From: Pseudovibrio exalbescens DSM 16456 | GTDB taxonomy: Bacteria > Pseudomonadota > Alphaproteobacteria > Rhizobiales > Stappiaceae | Assembly (NCBI RefSeq): GCF_000422785.1 | Contig: NZ_KE383918.1 | Coordinates: 1 to 64,000 of the forward strand | Length of the DNA stretch: 64,000 nucleotides | Direction: 5' to 3' | Shown: piece by piece, positions 44,858-53,382 of the stretch | Numbering within the stretch: position 1 is the first letter of the stretch | Layout: every line of letters begins with the position of its first letter | Position numbers and translations under genes: made by a program | The notes under the pieces: model-generated | Seen by the model: only the letters and a program-made list of their open reading frames with translations | Told to the model about the DNA's origin: nothing | Database searches by the model: none

Positions 44858-46471
44858 ATGACTGCACCTTATTCAGAGATCCGTCAGTCGGTTCTGCAAC
44901 GCTACCCGAGCGGCCAAACCCCCGGTGGCGTCAGCATTGATGACATCATCCAGCTCAAGATCCAGAACACGTACAGCACGCATCTCGACATTGCGCGTGA
45001 CATGGCCAAGGTCATGCGGACAGACATGGCTGCTTATGATCAGGACCCTACCAAGTTCACCCAGTCTTTGGGGTGTTGGTCTGGTTTTCATGCCCAACAG
45101 ATGATCAAGGCCGTCAAGCGCCAACGTGGGTCTGCAAAGGGTGTTTATGTGTACCTGTCTGGCTGGATGGTTGCTGGTCTGCGCAATCGCTGGGGCCATC
45201 TGCCAGATCAGTCGATGCATGAAAAGACAGCTGTTGTTGATCTGATCGAAGAGATTTACACCTCATTGCGTCAGGCTGATGAAGTCGCTCTCAACGATCT
45301 GTTCAAGAACCTCAAGTCGGCGCGTGACGCTGGCGACTCTGTTGCTGAACAGAAGGCAATCGCGGCCATCGACTCATTCGAGTCTCATGTCGTTCCGATC
45401 ATCGCGGATATTGATGCTGGCTTCGGTAATGAGCATGCCACCTATCTGCTTGCAAAAGAGCTGATCAAGGCCGGTGCTTGTTGTCTGCAGATTGAAAACC
45501 AGGTTTCTGATGCAAAACAGTGTGGTCACCAGGACGGCAAGGTTACCGTGCCACGCGAGGACTTTATCGAAAAGCTTCGCGCCTGTCGCCTCGCTTTTGA
45601 AGAACTTGGTGTTGACGACGGCGTTATCGTTGCTCGGACTGACAGCCTTGGTGCCAGCTTGACGCAGAAGGTACCGGTGAGCCAGCAGACAGGTGACTTG
45701 GCTTCCGAATACATCAAATGGCTCAAGACCGAGGAAATCACGGAGGACAATCCGGCGCGTGATGGAGATCTGGTACTGGCCAGTGATGGCGGCTTTGTAA
45801 AGCCGGTCCGCTTGCCTAATGGCTTGTTTGCATTCAAGGACGACACCGGACGGGCGCGCGTCATTGAAGACTGCATCACCTCCCTCAAAGAGGGTGGAGC
45901 GGACTTGCTTTGGATCGAAACTGCAACACCGGATGTGATGGAAATTGCGTCAATGGTGGATGAGATTCGCAAAGAAGTTCCAAATGCGAAGCTGACTTAC
46001 AACAACTCACCGTCATTCAACTGGACATTGAACCTGCGCAAACAGGTCCGCGCCCAGTGGATTGCAGAGGGTAAGATCAACGAGGACGCCTATCCGGACG
46101 GCAATGAGTTGATGTCCGCAGAATTTGACGAGACGGATCTGGGTCGTGAAGCCGACCAACGTTTGCGTGAATTCCAGTATGACATCTCGACCAAGGCTGG
46201 TGTGTTCCACAACCTGATCACTTTGCCGACCTTCCACCTGACTGCAAAAGGCATGGATGAGTTGTCGGAGGGCTACTTCGGTGAAGATCGTATGCTCTCG
46301 TATGTCGGCAACATTCAGCGTGAGGAAATTCGCCGTGGAATTTCGGCGGTGAAGCACCAGCACGAAGTCGGCTCCGATTTGGGCGACACGTTCAAGGAGA
46401 TGGTCGGCGGTGACAGGGCTCTGAAGGCCGGCGGTACGAAGAACACCATGAACCAATTTGAAGCAGCATAA
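44858..46471 (+). CDS. aceA: isocitrate lyase
   Basis: 537 residues. The catalytic loop reads SDAKQCGHQDGKV (KxCGH active-site Cys), with IADIDAGFGN for Mg binding, VARTDSLGA, YNNSPSFNW and LPTFHLTAKGMD. Converts isocitrate to glyoxylate and succinate in the glyoxylate shunt. The enzyme is about 100 residues longer than E. coli AceA, as in the group found in several alpha- and gammaproteobacteria. GAGGAGG precedes the ATG. No malate synthase is in the window. Confidence 0.96.
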   Translation: MTAPYSEIRQSVLQRYPSGQTPGGVSIDDIIQLKIQNTYSTHLDIARDMAKVMRTDMAAYDQDPTKFTQSLGCWSGFHAQQMIKAVKRQRGSAKGVYVYLSGWMVAGLRNRWGHLPDQSMHEKTAVVDLIEEIYTSLRQADEVALNDLFKNLKSARDAGDSVAEQKAIAAIDSFESHVVPIIADIDAGFGNEHATYLLAKELIKAGACCLQIENQVSDAKQCGHQDGKVTVPREDFIEKLRACRLAFEELGVDDGVIVARTDSLGASLTQKVPVSQQTGDLASEYIKWLKTEEITEDNPARDGDLVLASDGGFVKPVRLPNGLFAFKDDTGRARVIEDCITSLKEGGADLLWIETATPDVMEIASMVDEIRKEVPNAKLTYNNSPSFNWTLNLRKQVRAQWIAEGKINEDAYPDGNELMSAEFDETDLGREADQRLREFQYDISTKAGVFHNLITLPTFHLTAKGMDELSEGYFGEDRMLSYVGNIQREEIRRGISAVKHQHEVGSDLGDTFKEMVGGDRALKAGGTKNTMNQFEAA

Positions 46472-46522
46472 GGTGTGGCAAACGCGGAACCCGAGGGTCC
46501 GTTCGAGGAGAGGAGAATAGCC

Positions 46523-46750
46523 ATGAACCAGCCAGCATTCCAACGCATCGATCTACCACCAACCCGTGAGGAAGATCGTGCCATCCAGCGTATTGCGGAA
46601 GCAACTCACCGCGTGAACGAGGCGGTTCAGCGAGCGGTTGAGCTCGGCCTTTCCGTCGAATTGGTTCGGGTTTCGCGATGCCACAATGGTGGTGGCAGCT
46701 ACGGCGACCAGGTTGTGCCGACCATCCGCGACAAGACGAACGATCAGTAG
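46523..46750 (+). CDS. small unknown protein downstream of aceA
   Basis: 75 residues from ATG 46523, which has an excellent GAGGAGAGGAGA upstream. The helix-rich N-terminal half (REEDRAIQRIAEATHRVNEAVQRAVEL) leads to LSVELVRVSRCHNGGGSYGDQVVP. Only 51 bp separate it from aceA, and a terminator follows, so it is co-transcribed. Unknown function; a regulator or partner of isocitrate lyase is a guess. Confidence 0.75.
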   Translation: MNQPAFQRIDLPPTREEDRAIQRIAEATHRVNEAVQRAVELGLSVELVRVSRCHNGGGSYGDQVVPTIRDKTNDQ

Positions 46751-46800
46751 GCTCAATCGTTCAGTCCAACTTTCCCTCAAAGTGTGGTTGGCTCGCGAGG

Positions 46801-46830
46801 AGACCCGGTACGCAGGTGCCGGGTCTCTTT
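46801..46830 (+). terminator. terminator of the aceA operon
   Basis: AGACCCGG and CCGGGTCT form a stem followed by CTTT. It lies between the small gene and the convergent TRAP operon. Confidence 0.85.
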
Positions 46831-46837
46831 CGTTATC

Positions 46838-48145
46838 TCAACCAGTGTAGCCGAGCAGGAGCTTTGGCAGGAACAGGCTGACTTCCGGTAGGTACGTAAC
46901 CACCATGAGAATGGTGATTACCGCAGCATAAAAAGGCAGCATGGGTTTCAACAGGTCCTTGATGGGAACCTTGCCCACAGAGCATGAGATAAAGAGCGCG
47001 CTGCCCACTGGCGGCGTAATGATGCCGATACAAAGATTGTAGGTCATCATGATGCCAAAGTGCACAGGGTCCATGCCCAGCTCGGTTGCAACCGGCAGAA
47101 AGATCGGCGTGAAGATCAGGAGCGCCGGTGTCATGTCCATAAAGGTACCAATCACCAACAACGCAAGGTTGATGATCAGCATGATCATCAACGGGTCCTC
47201 GGAGATGTTGGCCAAGGCCGTGGACACGGTATAGGGGATGTCCGAGAACGCCATCGCCCATGACATGCCGATTGAACAGCCAATGAGCAACAGGACGATG
47301 GATGAGGTGATTGCCGATTCCAGAATGATGCCGGGCAACTCAGAGAGCTTCATCTCGCCAAAAATGAAGACCCCAACAACCAATGAGTAGACCACTGCGA
47401 CAGCAGAGGCTTCGGTTGCTGTAAAGACGCCGGCAATGATGCCGCCCATGATGATGAGAATGAGAAGGATGGGCAGGGCAGCATCAATCGTCTTCTGGAT
47501 CGCTTCCTCTGTTGTTGGTCGTGGAATGACCGGATAGCCACGTCTTTTGGCGATGATGCCAGCGACCACCATTACGGCAAGGCCCATCAGGATGCCCGGA
47601 ATGTAGCCAGCTACAAACAGGGTGGCAACGGACGTTCCGCCAGAGATGAGAGAATAAACGATCAGGGTGGACGACGGTGGAATGAGCATGCCGGTTGGGC
47701 ATGAGGCTGCATTTACAGCAGCTGAAAAGGCCGGATCATAGCCTTCTTTCTTTTGAAGTGGCGCCATGGTGCCCCCTACGGCAGCCGCCGCCGCAACAGC
47801 CGAGCCTGAAATCGCCCCAAACAACATGTTCGCAAGAACGTTGCAGTGGGCGAGAGCGCCCGGCAGGCGGCCCCCCAGAACCTTGGCCAACTCAATCAGT
47901 CGCATGGCGATACCACCGCGGTTCATGATGTTGCCCGCCAGAATGAAGAATGGGATCGCCAGCAGTGTAAAGCTGTCGAGGCCTGATGCCATTTTCTGAG
48001 CCACAACGAAGATCGCTTGGTCCAGACTGAGAAGGACGGTAATGCAAACTGTTGTCGCCAGCCCGATGGCGAAGGAGATCGGTACACCGAAGGTCACCAG
48101 AACGGCAAAGACGCCAAAGAGAATGAGAGCACTTAAAAGTTCCAT
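46838..48145 (-). CDS. dctM: TRAP transporter large permease (DctM-like)
   Basis: 435 residues, 11-12 membrane segments, from ATG 48145 with GAGGAG upstream. DctM signatures are LLAIPFFILAGNIMNRGGIAMRLI, AISGSAVAAAAAVGGTMAPLQKKEGYDPAFSAAVNAASCPTGMLIPPS and MDPVHFGIMMTYNLCIGIITPPVGSALFIS. It imports an organic acid or similar substrate with sodium. The small permease gene precedes it by 11 nt. The periplasmic DctP component is not present nearby. Confidence 0.94.
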   Translation of the reverse strand: MELLSALILFGVFAVLVTFGVPISFAIGLATTVCITVLLSLDQAIFVVAQKMASGLDSFTLLAIPFFILAGNIMNRGGIAMRLIELAKVLGGRLPGALAHCNVLANMLFGAISGSAVAAAAAVGGTMAPLQKKEGYDPAFSAAVNAASCPTGMLIPPSSTLIVYSLISGGTSVATLFVAGYIPGILMGLAVMVVAGIIAKRRGYPVIPRPTTEEAIQKTIDAALPILLILIIMGGIIAGVFTATEASAVAVVYSLVVGVFIFGEMKLSELPGIILESAITSSIVLLLIGCSIGMSWAMAFSDIPYTVSTALANISEDPLMIMLIINLALLVIGTFMDMTPALLIFTPIFLPVATELGMDPVHFGIMMTYNLCIGIITPPVGSALFISCSVGKVPIKDLLKPMLPFYAAVITILMVVTYLPEVSLFLPKLLLGYTG

Positions 48146-48156
48146 TTGCTCACTCC

Positions 48157-48678
48157 TCAAGCCTGTGCGTCATCGTGGTCAATGGGCTGGTCATTGGGAC
48201 CTGTGCCGGTACCCTTGATCAAGCCAACAAGCATCTCGATACTGTAGTAGACCATGACCACTCCGGAAAACGGGATAGCGGCATAGACATAGCCCATGGG
48301 TACTCGCAGAGCGGGCGAAACCTGGCCCGTAATCAGTGTTTTCATCACGAGTTGGCTGCCGCCATACACCATTATGAGCAAGGAAAACGTCAAGATCGCT
48401 GCGATGATGAAGTAGTCAGAGTAGCGCTTTTTGATCCCGGTCAGGGGCCCGGTCAGCAGGTCAATGGCCAAATGTCGCCGTTGTCCCAGTGTATAGGCGG
48501 CGCCGATCAGTCCGATCCAGATGAACATGAAACGGGCCAGCTCATCTGTGAACGTACTGGGAGTGCCAAGTACATAGCGCGACAATACTTGCCACACTAC
48601 GCATACGACAAGTACAGCAAAGACAGATATGACAACCGTCTTTAGAATCGTGTCGACTGTATTTGTTATTCTGTTCAT
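48157..48678 (-). CDS. dctQ: TRAP transporter small permease (DctQ-like)
   Basis: 173 residues, four membrane segments, from ATG 48678. DctQ pattern: WQVLSRYVLGTPSTFTDELARFMFIWIGLIGAAYTLGQRRHLAIDLLTG. An extra N-terminal hydrophobic stretch (VISVFAVLVVCVV) is the first segment. It forms the membrane unit with DctM. The ribosome binding site (GGAAC) is weak. Confidence 0.92.
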   Translation of the reverse strand: MNRITNTVDTILKTVVISVFAVLVVCVVWQVLSRYVLGTPSTFTDELARFMFIWIGLIGAAYTLGQRRHLAIDLLTGPLTGIKKRYSDYFIIAAILTFSLLIMVYGGSQLVMKTLITGQVSPALRVPMGYVYAAIPFSGVVMVYYSIEMLVGLIKGTGTGPNDQPIDHDDAQA

Positions 48679-49237
48679 GACTAAAGTTCCAGAAAACAGA
48701 GCACAGGTGTTCGTCCCACGAACGGTTTCACCAGCTCCGGGTTGCCAGAAGTCGGCCACAGGTGTTCACGCACCCGCCACAGTCTGAAAGGGCATGAACA
48801 AGGTAAAGTTTACCTATTACGATGCAACGTTACTTGCGCATCGAACGACCTTGTTTTGTTTTTGTGAATCGCGGCTTCTGCATTTCAGGAGAAAGCTTTG
48901 ACGAAAAAGAAGACTTCTTGAGTTTTGAAGTTTTCCGTATCTCCACTGATATTTGACGTGAGATAAATATAGATTGTTTCTAGTGGAACAACGCGGATAA
49001 ATACCTAATATGCAAGTTTGGAATGCCGCGCAATCTTTGCGTTTTTTTTGAGATTTTTCACTTATAAAGTGTGCAGACAAACGGCAGTGTGGTGATTTCT
49101 GTAAGACCTACGTCATCTTGCCGTAAAGGACTGGTGGTTCAACCTGACCATTGATGGCGTGGCGTCAGAGGCGCGTCGCTCTCGGCCCAGCAGGGGACCC
49201 GTCTCAAGGAGCTTGGTATGCCGGATAAAACGACCAG
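48679..49237. other. 559-bp AT-rich intergenic region upstream of the TRAP genes
   Basis: I see no convincing gene. An 87-codon leftward frame at 48817-49080 lacks a start site and any family likeness. The region must hold the TRAP promoter and the end of the Rrf2 transcript. No strong palindrome was found. Confidence 0.6.
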
Positions 49238-49699
49238 TCAGGAGTCAATCTCTCCCAAGAGCGGTGCAGACATCGCAAGAAGGCTGTTGAGTTCCACATT
49301 ATCATTGACCAGATCAGCAAGGCTGATGCTGTCCAGATAGGTGTAGAAAGCACCCAAGGCGCCTACCAGATATCGAGGCAACCGGCAGCTATTGGCTAAT
49401 GGACAGGTATTGTGATCTCTGTCGAAGCACTCGGCAAAGGGCAAATGCGATTCAAACCGGCGAAAAACCCCACCAACGGAAATGGCATCCTTGGCGCGGC
49501 CCAACTGTATGCCGCCGTTCCGTCCCCGCACGGTTTTCAGATAGCCGTTATGGCTCAGCACATTGATCACCTGTGCAAGATGGTTTTCCGATGCATTGCA
49601 GGCCTTGGCAATCTCGCTCTTGCGCACAATCTGACCTTCATTGACGGCGCAATACATCAATGTGCGCATGGCAAGATTGGTCCGAGTCGTTAACCGCAT
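49238..49699 (-). CDS. Rrf2-family regulator, NsrR-like with three cysteines
   Basis: 153 residues. Winged helix MRLTTRTNLAMRTLMYCAVNEGQIVRKSEIAKACNASENHLAQVINVLSHNGYLKTVRGRNGG is typical of NsrR. The three cysteines in ECFDRDHNTCPLANSCRL (spacing C-x7-C-x5-C) match the Fe-S cluster site of NsrR, which senses nitric oxide. It is divergent from cydDC with 206 bp between. It may tie bd oxidase assembly to NO, since bd oxidases are NO-tolerant. Confidence 0.9.
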   Translation of the reverse strand: MRLTTRTNLAMRTLMYCAVNEGQIVRKSEIAKACNASENHLAQVINVLSHNGYLKTVRGRNGGIQLGRAKDAISVGGVFRRFESHLPFAECFDRDHNTCPLANSCRLPRYLVGALGAFYTYLDSISLADLVNDNVELNSLLAMSAPLLGEIDS

Positions 49700-49716
49700 T
49701 CAAGAAATCCCAAGTT

Positions 49717-49730
49717 TTGATCTGCCTCAA
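49717..49730. promoter_or_regulatory. FNR/FixK-like box between nsrR-like gene and cydDC
   Basis: TTGATCTGCCTCAA matches TTGAT-N4-ATCAA at nine of ten positions. A weaker TTGAC-N4-GTCAT lies at 49757-49770. Position before cydD and the rrf2 gene fits oxygen-dependent control. Confidence 0.62.
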
Positions 49731-49905
49731 GCATATAGAAAAGCACGCGCGACAATTTGACATAGGTCATAATACCTCACTCTTTAAGCCCTTCCTCGCG
49801 GGATCGTGTGTTTAGCCACCTTTTTGTGGGGCGGGAAGATGTTGCAGTTTTGCTCCAGCCGAATTAACCCGTGTTTTTCAGAGATTCCTCAGGAGTGGTG
49901 AAAAA

Positions 49906-51585
49906 GTGGCTGATGCTGCCAGCGCGAAACTGAAAGACCTGCTCTCTCCCGTCCGCAAACGACTGCAAGTTTCAGGGCTTTTGGCGACCTTGTCATCGCT
50001 GCTCTGGATCGGGCAGGCGGCGTTTGTCGCTACCTTGATTGGCGGGTTGCTTCAGCCCGAGACAACACAGTTGACGATTGCGCACTGCGTTCTCGGTTTC
50101 GCGGCGCTGGGCGCGCTGCGTATTCTGCTGGACACAGCAGCGGGACGCATGGGGTTCAATGCGGCCGACAAGGTCGTCTCCGCTGTACGGGCCCGGTTGG
50201 CGCGCTACGAAGCTATGCGCTCGCCACAGGCGGCGGGAACGGATAGCTCAGCCGCATTGGCGGCACTTTTGGCAGAAAAGCTGGATTCCTTACGTGTCTA
50301 CGTCACCCGATATCAGCCAGCGCAAATCCGCGTCAGTATAGTGCCGTTTATCATTCTCGGCTTTGCCTTTTGGCATTCATGGGCGGTTGCGCTCATTTTG
50401 CTTGTTGCAGGTCCGCTGATTCCGGTCTTCATGATATTGGTCGGCATGGCTGCGCGCAGCGCCAGCGAAAAGCAGATGCAGGAAATCGGCAGTTTGAACT
50501 CGCTGCTGATGGAGCGCCTGTCTGCCGCGGTGGACATTCGGCTTCTTGGAGCGGTCGACCGCAGCGCGCAAGGGTTTGAAACCGCAGCCGATACCTTGCG
50601 CAAACAAACCATGCGCGTGTTGAGCATTGCGTTTCTATCTTCCACTGTGCTGGAGCTTTTTTCCGCAATCGGAGTTGCCATGGTTGCGGTGTATGTCGGC
50701 TTCACGTTGTTGGGAGAGGTGGGGTTCGGCTCCTATGCCTCTTCCCTCAGTGTCTATGAAGGCGTTTTCCTCCTGCTGTTGGCACCTGACTACTTCCAGC
50801 CGCTTCGGGACCTTGCAGCCGCATGGCACGACAAGGCTGATGCCGTTGCTGTGGCTGGCGAGTTGGCCGAGCGCGAAGCCCAGCCGCACCTGCCTATTCT
50901 CGGTACTGGGGCGCGGGTTGCGGTTGATCTGAAGGGCGTGCCGGTCGCTTGGCAGGGCCTGTCGTTTTCCTATGATGAGGCTGGCAGGGTTCGATACCCG
51001 GATGCGCAGGTGGGTGCAGGCCAATCCCTCGCCATTGTCGGCGCCAGCGGGATTGGCAAGTCAACACTGTTGGCGTTGCTGGCCGGGCTGATCCGTGCAG
51101 AGGAAGGGGCGATCCTCATCGGTCAGGAAGAGCTTGCCCCGGAAAACGCCGACCGGCTGCGCAGCAACATGGAGTGGTTGGGTCAGGCTCCCCATTTTCT
51201 GGCGGAATCTGTACGCCGCAACCTAACACTTGCCTGTCCGTCAGGCGCCAAACCAGACATCGTGAAAGCACTGCAGAGCGCGAAGGCCCAAGGCGTGATC
51301 GACAGGTTGCCGGACGGGGTGCAAACCCGCCTCGGTGAAACCGGAGCCGGCGTTTCTGGCGGGGAGGCTCGGCGCTTGCTCTTGACCCGTGTTTTCCTGT
51401 CGGGAGCCGGTGTCGTGCTCGCCGACGAGCCTACGGCCGATTTGGATCCAGAGACAGCCCGTCAGGTTTGTGAGGGCCTGATGGCGCTGCAAAAACGTGG
51501 CGCAACGCTCATTGTGGCCACTCATGATCTTGAGTTGGCGCAGCGTATGGATCAGCAATTGGTTCTGGAGGGGCAAGATGCGTGA
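49906..51585 (+). CDS. cydD: CydD, ABC exporter for cytochrome bd assembly
   Basis: 559 residues, starting at GTG 49906 with AGGAG ten bases upstream. Six membrane segments in the first 310 residues, then an ABC domain: Walker A VGASGIGKST, signature VSGGEARRLLLTRVF, Walker B VVLADEPTADLD. With CydC it exports glutathione and cysteine and is needed to mature cytochrome bd. The next gene starts 8 nt before its stop. Confidence 0.93.
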   Translation: MADAASAKLKDLLSPVRKRLQVSGLLATLSSLLWIGQAAFVATLIGGLLQPETTQLTIAHCVLGFAALGALRILLDTAAGRMGFNAADKVVSAVRARLARYEAMRSPQAAGTDSSAALAALLAEKLDSLRVYVTRYQPAQIRVSIVPFIILGFAFWHSWAVALILLVAGPLIPVFMILVGMAARSASEKQMQEIGSLNSLLMERLSAAVDIRLLGAVDRSAQGFETAADTLRKQTMRVLSIAFLSSTVLELFSAIGVAMVAVYVGFTLLGEVGFGSYASSLSVYEGVFLLLLAPDYFQPLRDLAAAWHDKADAVAVAGELAEREAQPHLPILGTGARVAVDLKGVPVAWQGLSFSYDEAGRVRYPDAQVGAGQSLAIVGASGIGKSTLLALLAGLIRAEEGAILIGQEELAPENADRLRSNMEWLGQAPHFLAESVRRNLTLACPSGAKPDIVKALQSAKAQGVIDRLPDGVQTRLGETGAGVSGGEARRLLLTRVFLSGAGVVLADEPTADLDPETARQVCEGLMALQKRGATLIVATHDLELAQRMDQQLVLEGQDA

Positions 51586-53251
51586 CGTACTGACTATCTT
51601 CGGGATTATTGTCAGGCAGGAAAAGCGGCCGTTCCTGACCGGACTGCTGTTGGCCTATATTGTTCTTTTGGCGGGCGTGGCTTTGCTGGGCATTTCCGGT
51701 TGGTTCATCACCGCAACCGGCGCCGCCGGCCTAGTGGGGATCGGCATACAGTTTGATGTGTTTCGACCCAGTGCCGCCATCCGCTTTCTTGCTTTGGGGC
51801 GTACGGCTGCGCGCTACGGCGAGCGTATGCTGACCCACGACGCGACTCTGAAAAGCCTCACTGTCTTACGGTTGCGGCTTCTGGACGCGATCAGTCGGCT
51901 TCCCTTCGCCCGTCTGGTGCAATACCGGGGCGGCGAACTTCTGAACCGTGTGACGGCAGATGTGGACGCCCTTGATGGCATTTCCCTGCGGCTCATCGTG
52001 CCGCTCATTGCCGCGGCACTGACCTATCTCACGGCTTTTGCCGCGTTGTATCTGTTTGTCGCGCCCATTGTGGCCTGGTTCACGCTTGGGACTTTCTTTG
52101 CAGGGACACTTGGTACACTGGCGGTTGCCATGAAGGTGGCGCGCGCCCCTTCCGAGCGTATTGAACGGGCTCACCAAAGCTTGCGCCTGCGTTTTATCGA
52201 TCTGTTTCGTTCAAAGACAGATCTGATTGTCACCGGTAACCTGCAGTACCAACTGGAAAAGGCCGACCGAGCGGACCTGCGGTTGCGTTCCAATCAAAGG
52301 CATGTGGACACCATCGAACAGGGTGTTGGGGTCGCCTTGGGGCTGACGAGCCTGTTTGCTGCATCCATGGCGTTGGCCCTGGGGGCTGATTTGGCGGTCG
52401 CCGGCACCATTTCGGCTGCACAGGCAGCGCTCGGCTTTTTCGCAGCGCTGGCTCTCAACGAAACCATGGCCCCGCTCCGTCGAAGCGTAACCGAGTATGG
52501 ACGCATGCAATCCGCTGCAAGGCGCGTAACCCGGTTGCTGGATGAGGGTGGGAAGCAAGCCGTTGCCCTAAGTCAGGCGCTGCCAGAAACACAGGCCGAG
52601 CATGATGCACCTACCATCCCGCTGCGGTTTGAGGCTGTTTCGTACCGAACAGCACAAAATGGCAGACAGATATTGCACAACCTGTCGTTTGCCGTGAGTT
52701 CGGGCGAGCGCGTATCCTTGTCGGGACCGAGCGGAGGCGGCAAGAGCACCGTTCTGAATCTGGCTGCAGGTCTTTTGATGCCGGACGAAGGCCGCATTGA
52801 TGTCATGGGCCGGAGCCTGGGTAGTTACGAGGAACGTGATCTCAGAGCGGCGCTCGGGTTCTTGCCTCAGCGCAGCATGTTGATGCATGGCTCCATTCTG
52901 GAAGCATTGTGCTTTGCCAATCCCACTGTAGATGAAGATGAAGCCTGGCAGGTACTTGAGGCGGTGGCGTTAGATTCGGTTATTCGCCAAAGGGGTGGTT
53001 TGGAAAGCATGCTTGGTGAGGCTGGGCTCGGATTGTCCGGTGGAGAAAAGCGTCGATTGGCACTGGCACGTGTATTGGTTCGTCATCCGCGTCTAATCCT
53101 TTTGGATGAACCCACCGAGGGGCTCGATCGCACTACGGCTCAGCACGTACTGAATGGTGTTCAGCATTATCTGCCGAATTCTGCCATTCTTGTGGCATCA
53201 CACCGTCAGGTTGAGCAAAATTGGGCTCAGAAAGATATTAGAATTATATAA
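51578..53251 (+). CDS. cydC: CydC, ABC exporter for cytochrome bd assembly
   Basis: 557 residues from ATG 51578, overlapping cydD. Membrane domain with GISGWFITATGAAGLVG, RYGERMLTHDATLKSLTVLRLRLLDAI and VADVDALDG-like text (NRVTADVDALDGISLRL), then an ABC domain: SGPSGGGKST, LSGGEKRRLALARVL, LILLDEPTEGLD. Forms a heterodimer with CydD. About 130 bp separate it from cydA, with an FNR-like box between. Confidence 0.94.
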   Translation: MRDVLTIFGIIVRQEKRPFLTGLLLAYIVLLAGVALLGISGWFITATGAAGLVGIGIQFDVFRPSAAIRFLALGRTAARYGERMLTHDATLKSLTVLRLRLLDAISRLPFARLVQYRGGELLNRVTADVDALDGISLRLIVPLIAAALTYLTAFAALYLFVAPIVAWFTLGTFFAGTLGTLAVAMKVARAPSERIERAHQSLRLRFIDLFRSKTDLIVTGNLQYQLEKADRADLRLRSNQRHVDTIEQGVGVALGLTSLFAASMALALGADLAVAGTISAAQAALGFFAALALNETMAPLRRSVTEYGRMQSAARRVTRLLDEGGKQAVALSQALPETQAEHDAPTIPLRFEAVSYRTAQNGRQILHNLSFAVSSGERVSLSGPSGGGKSTVLNLAAGLLMPDEGRIDVMGRSLGSYEERDLRAALGFLPQRSMLMHGSILEALCFANPTVDEDEAWQVLEAVALDSVIRQRGGLESMLGEAGLGLSGGEKRRLALARVLVRHPRLILLDEPTEGLDRTTAQHVLNGVQHYLPNSAILVASHRQVEQNWAQKDIRII

Positions 53252-53278
53252 AATTAATTTCGCAACAGACGCGGAGAT

Positions 53279-53292
53279 TTGACAAAGATCAA
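53279..53292. promoter_or_regulatory. FNR/FixK-like box upstream of cydA
   Basis: TTGACAAAGATCAA matches TTGAT-N4-ATCAA at nine of ten positions and lies 91 bp before the cydA start. It suggests a second, low-oxygen promoter for cydABX and the genes after it. Confidence 0.75.
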
Positions 53293-53382
53293 CGCGCAGC
53301 CCCTGCAATCGGAGCGAGATGGGCCGAGAAGGAACATCTCAGATATATCTTTAACCGACTGTGATTACAGGGGGTAAGCACC

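Noticed and set aside
48817-49080. Leftward 87-codon frame
   Set aside because: AT-rich intergenic sequence with no ribosome binding site, no domain and unusual composition.
49757-49770. Third FNR-like site TTGACATAGGTCAT
   Set aside because: It matches only about seven of ten defined positions; it could equally be part of a promoter or an Rrf2 site.
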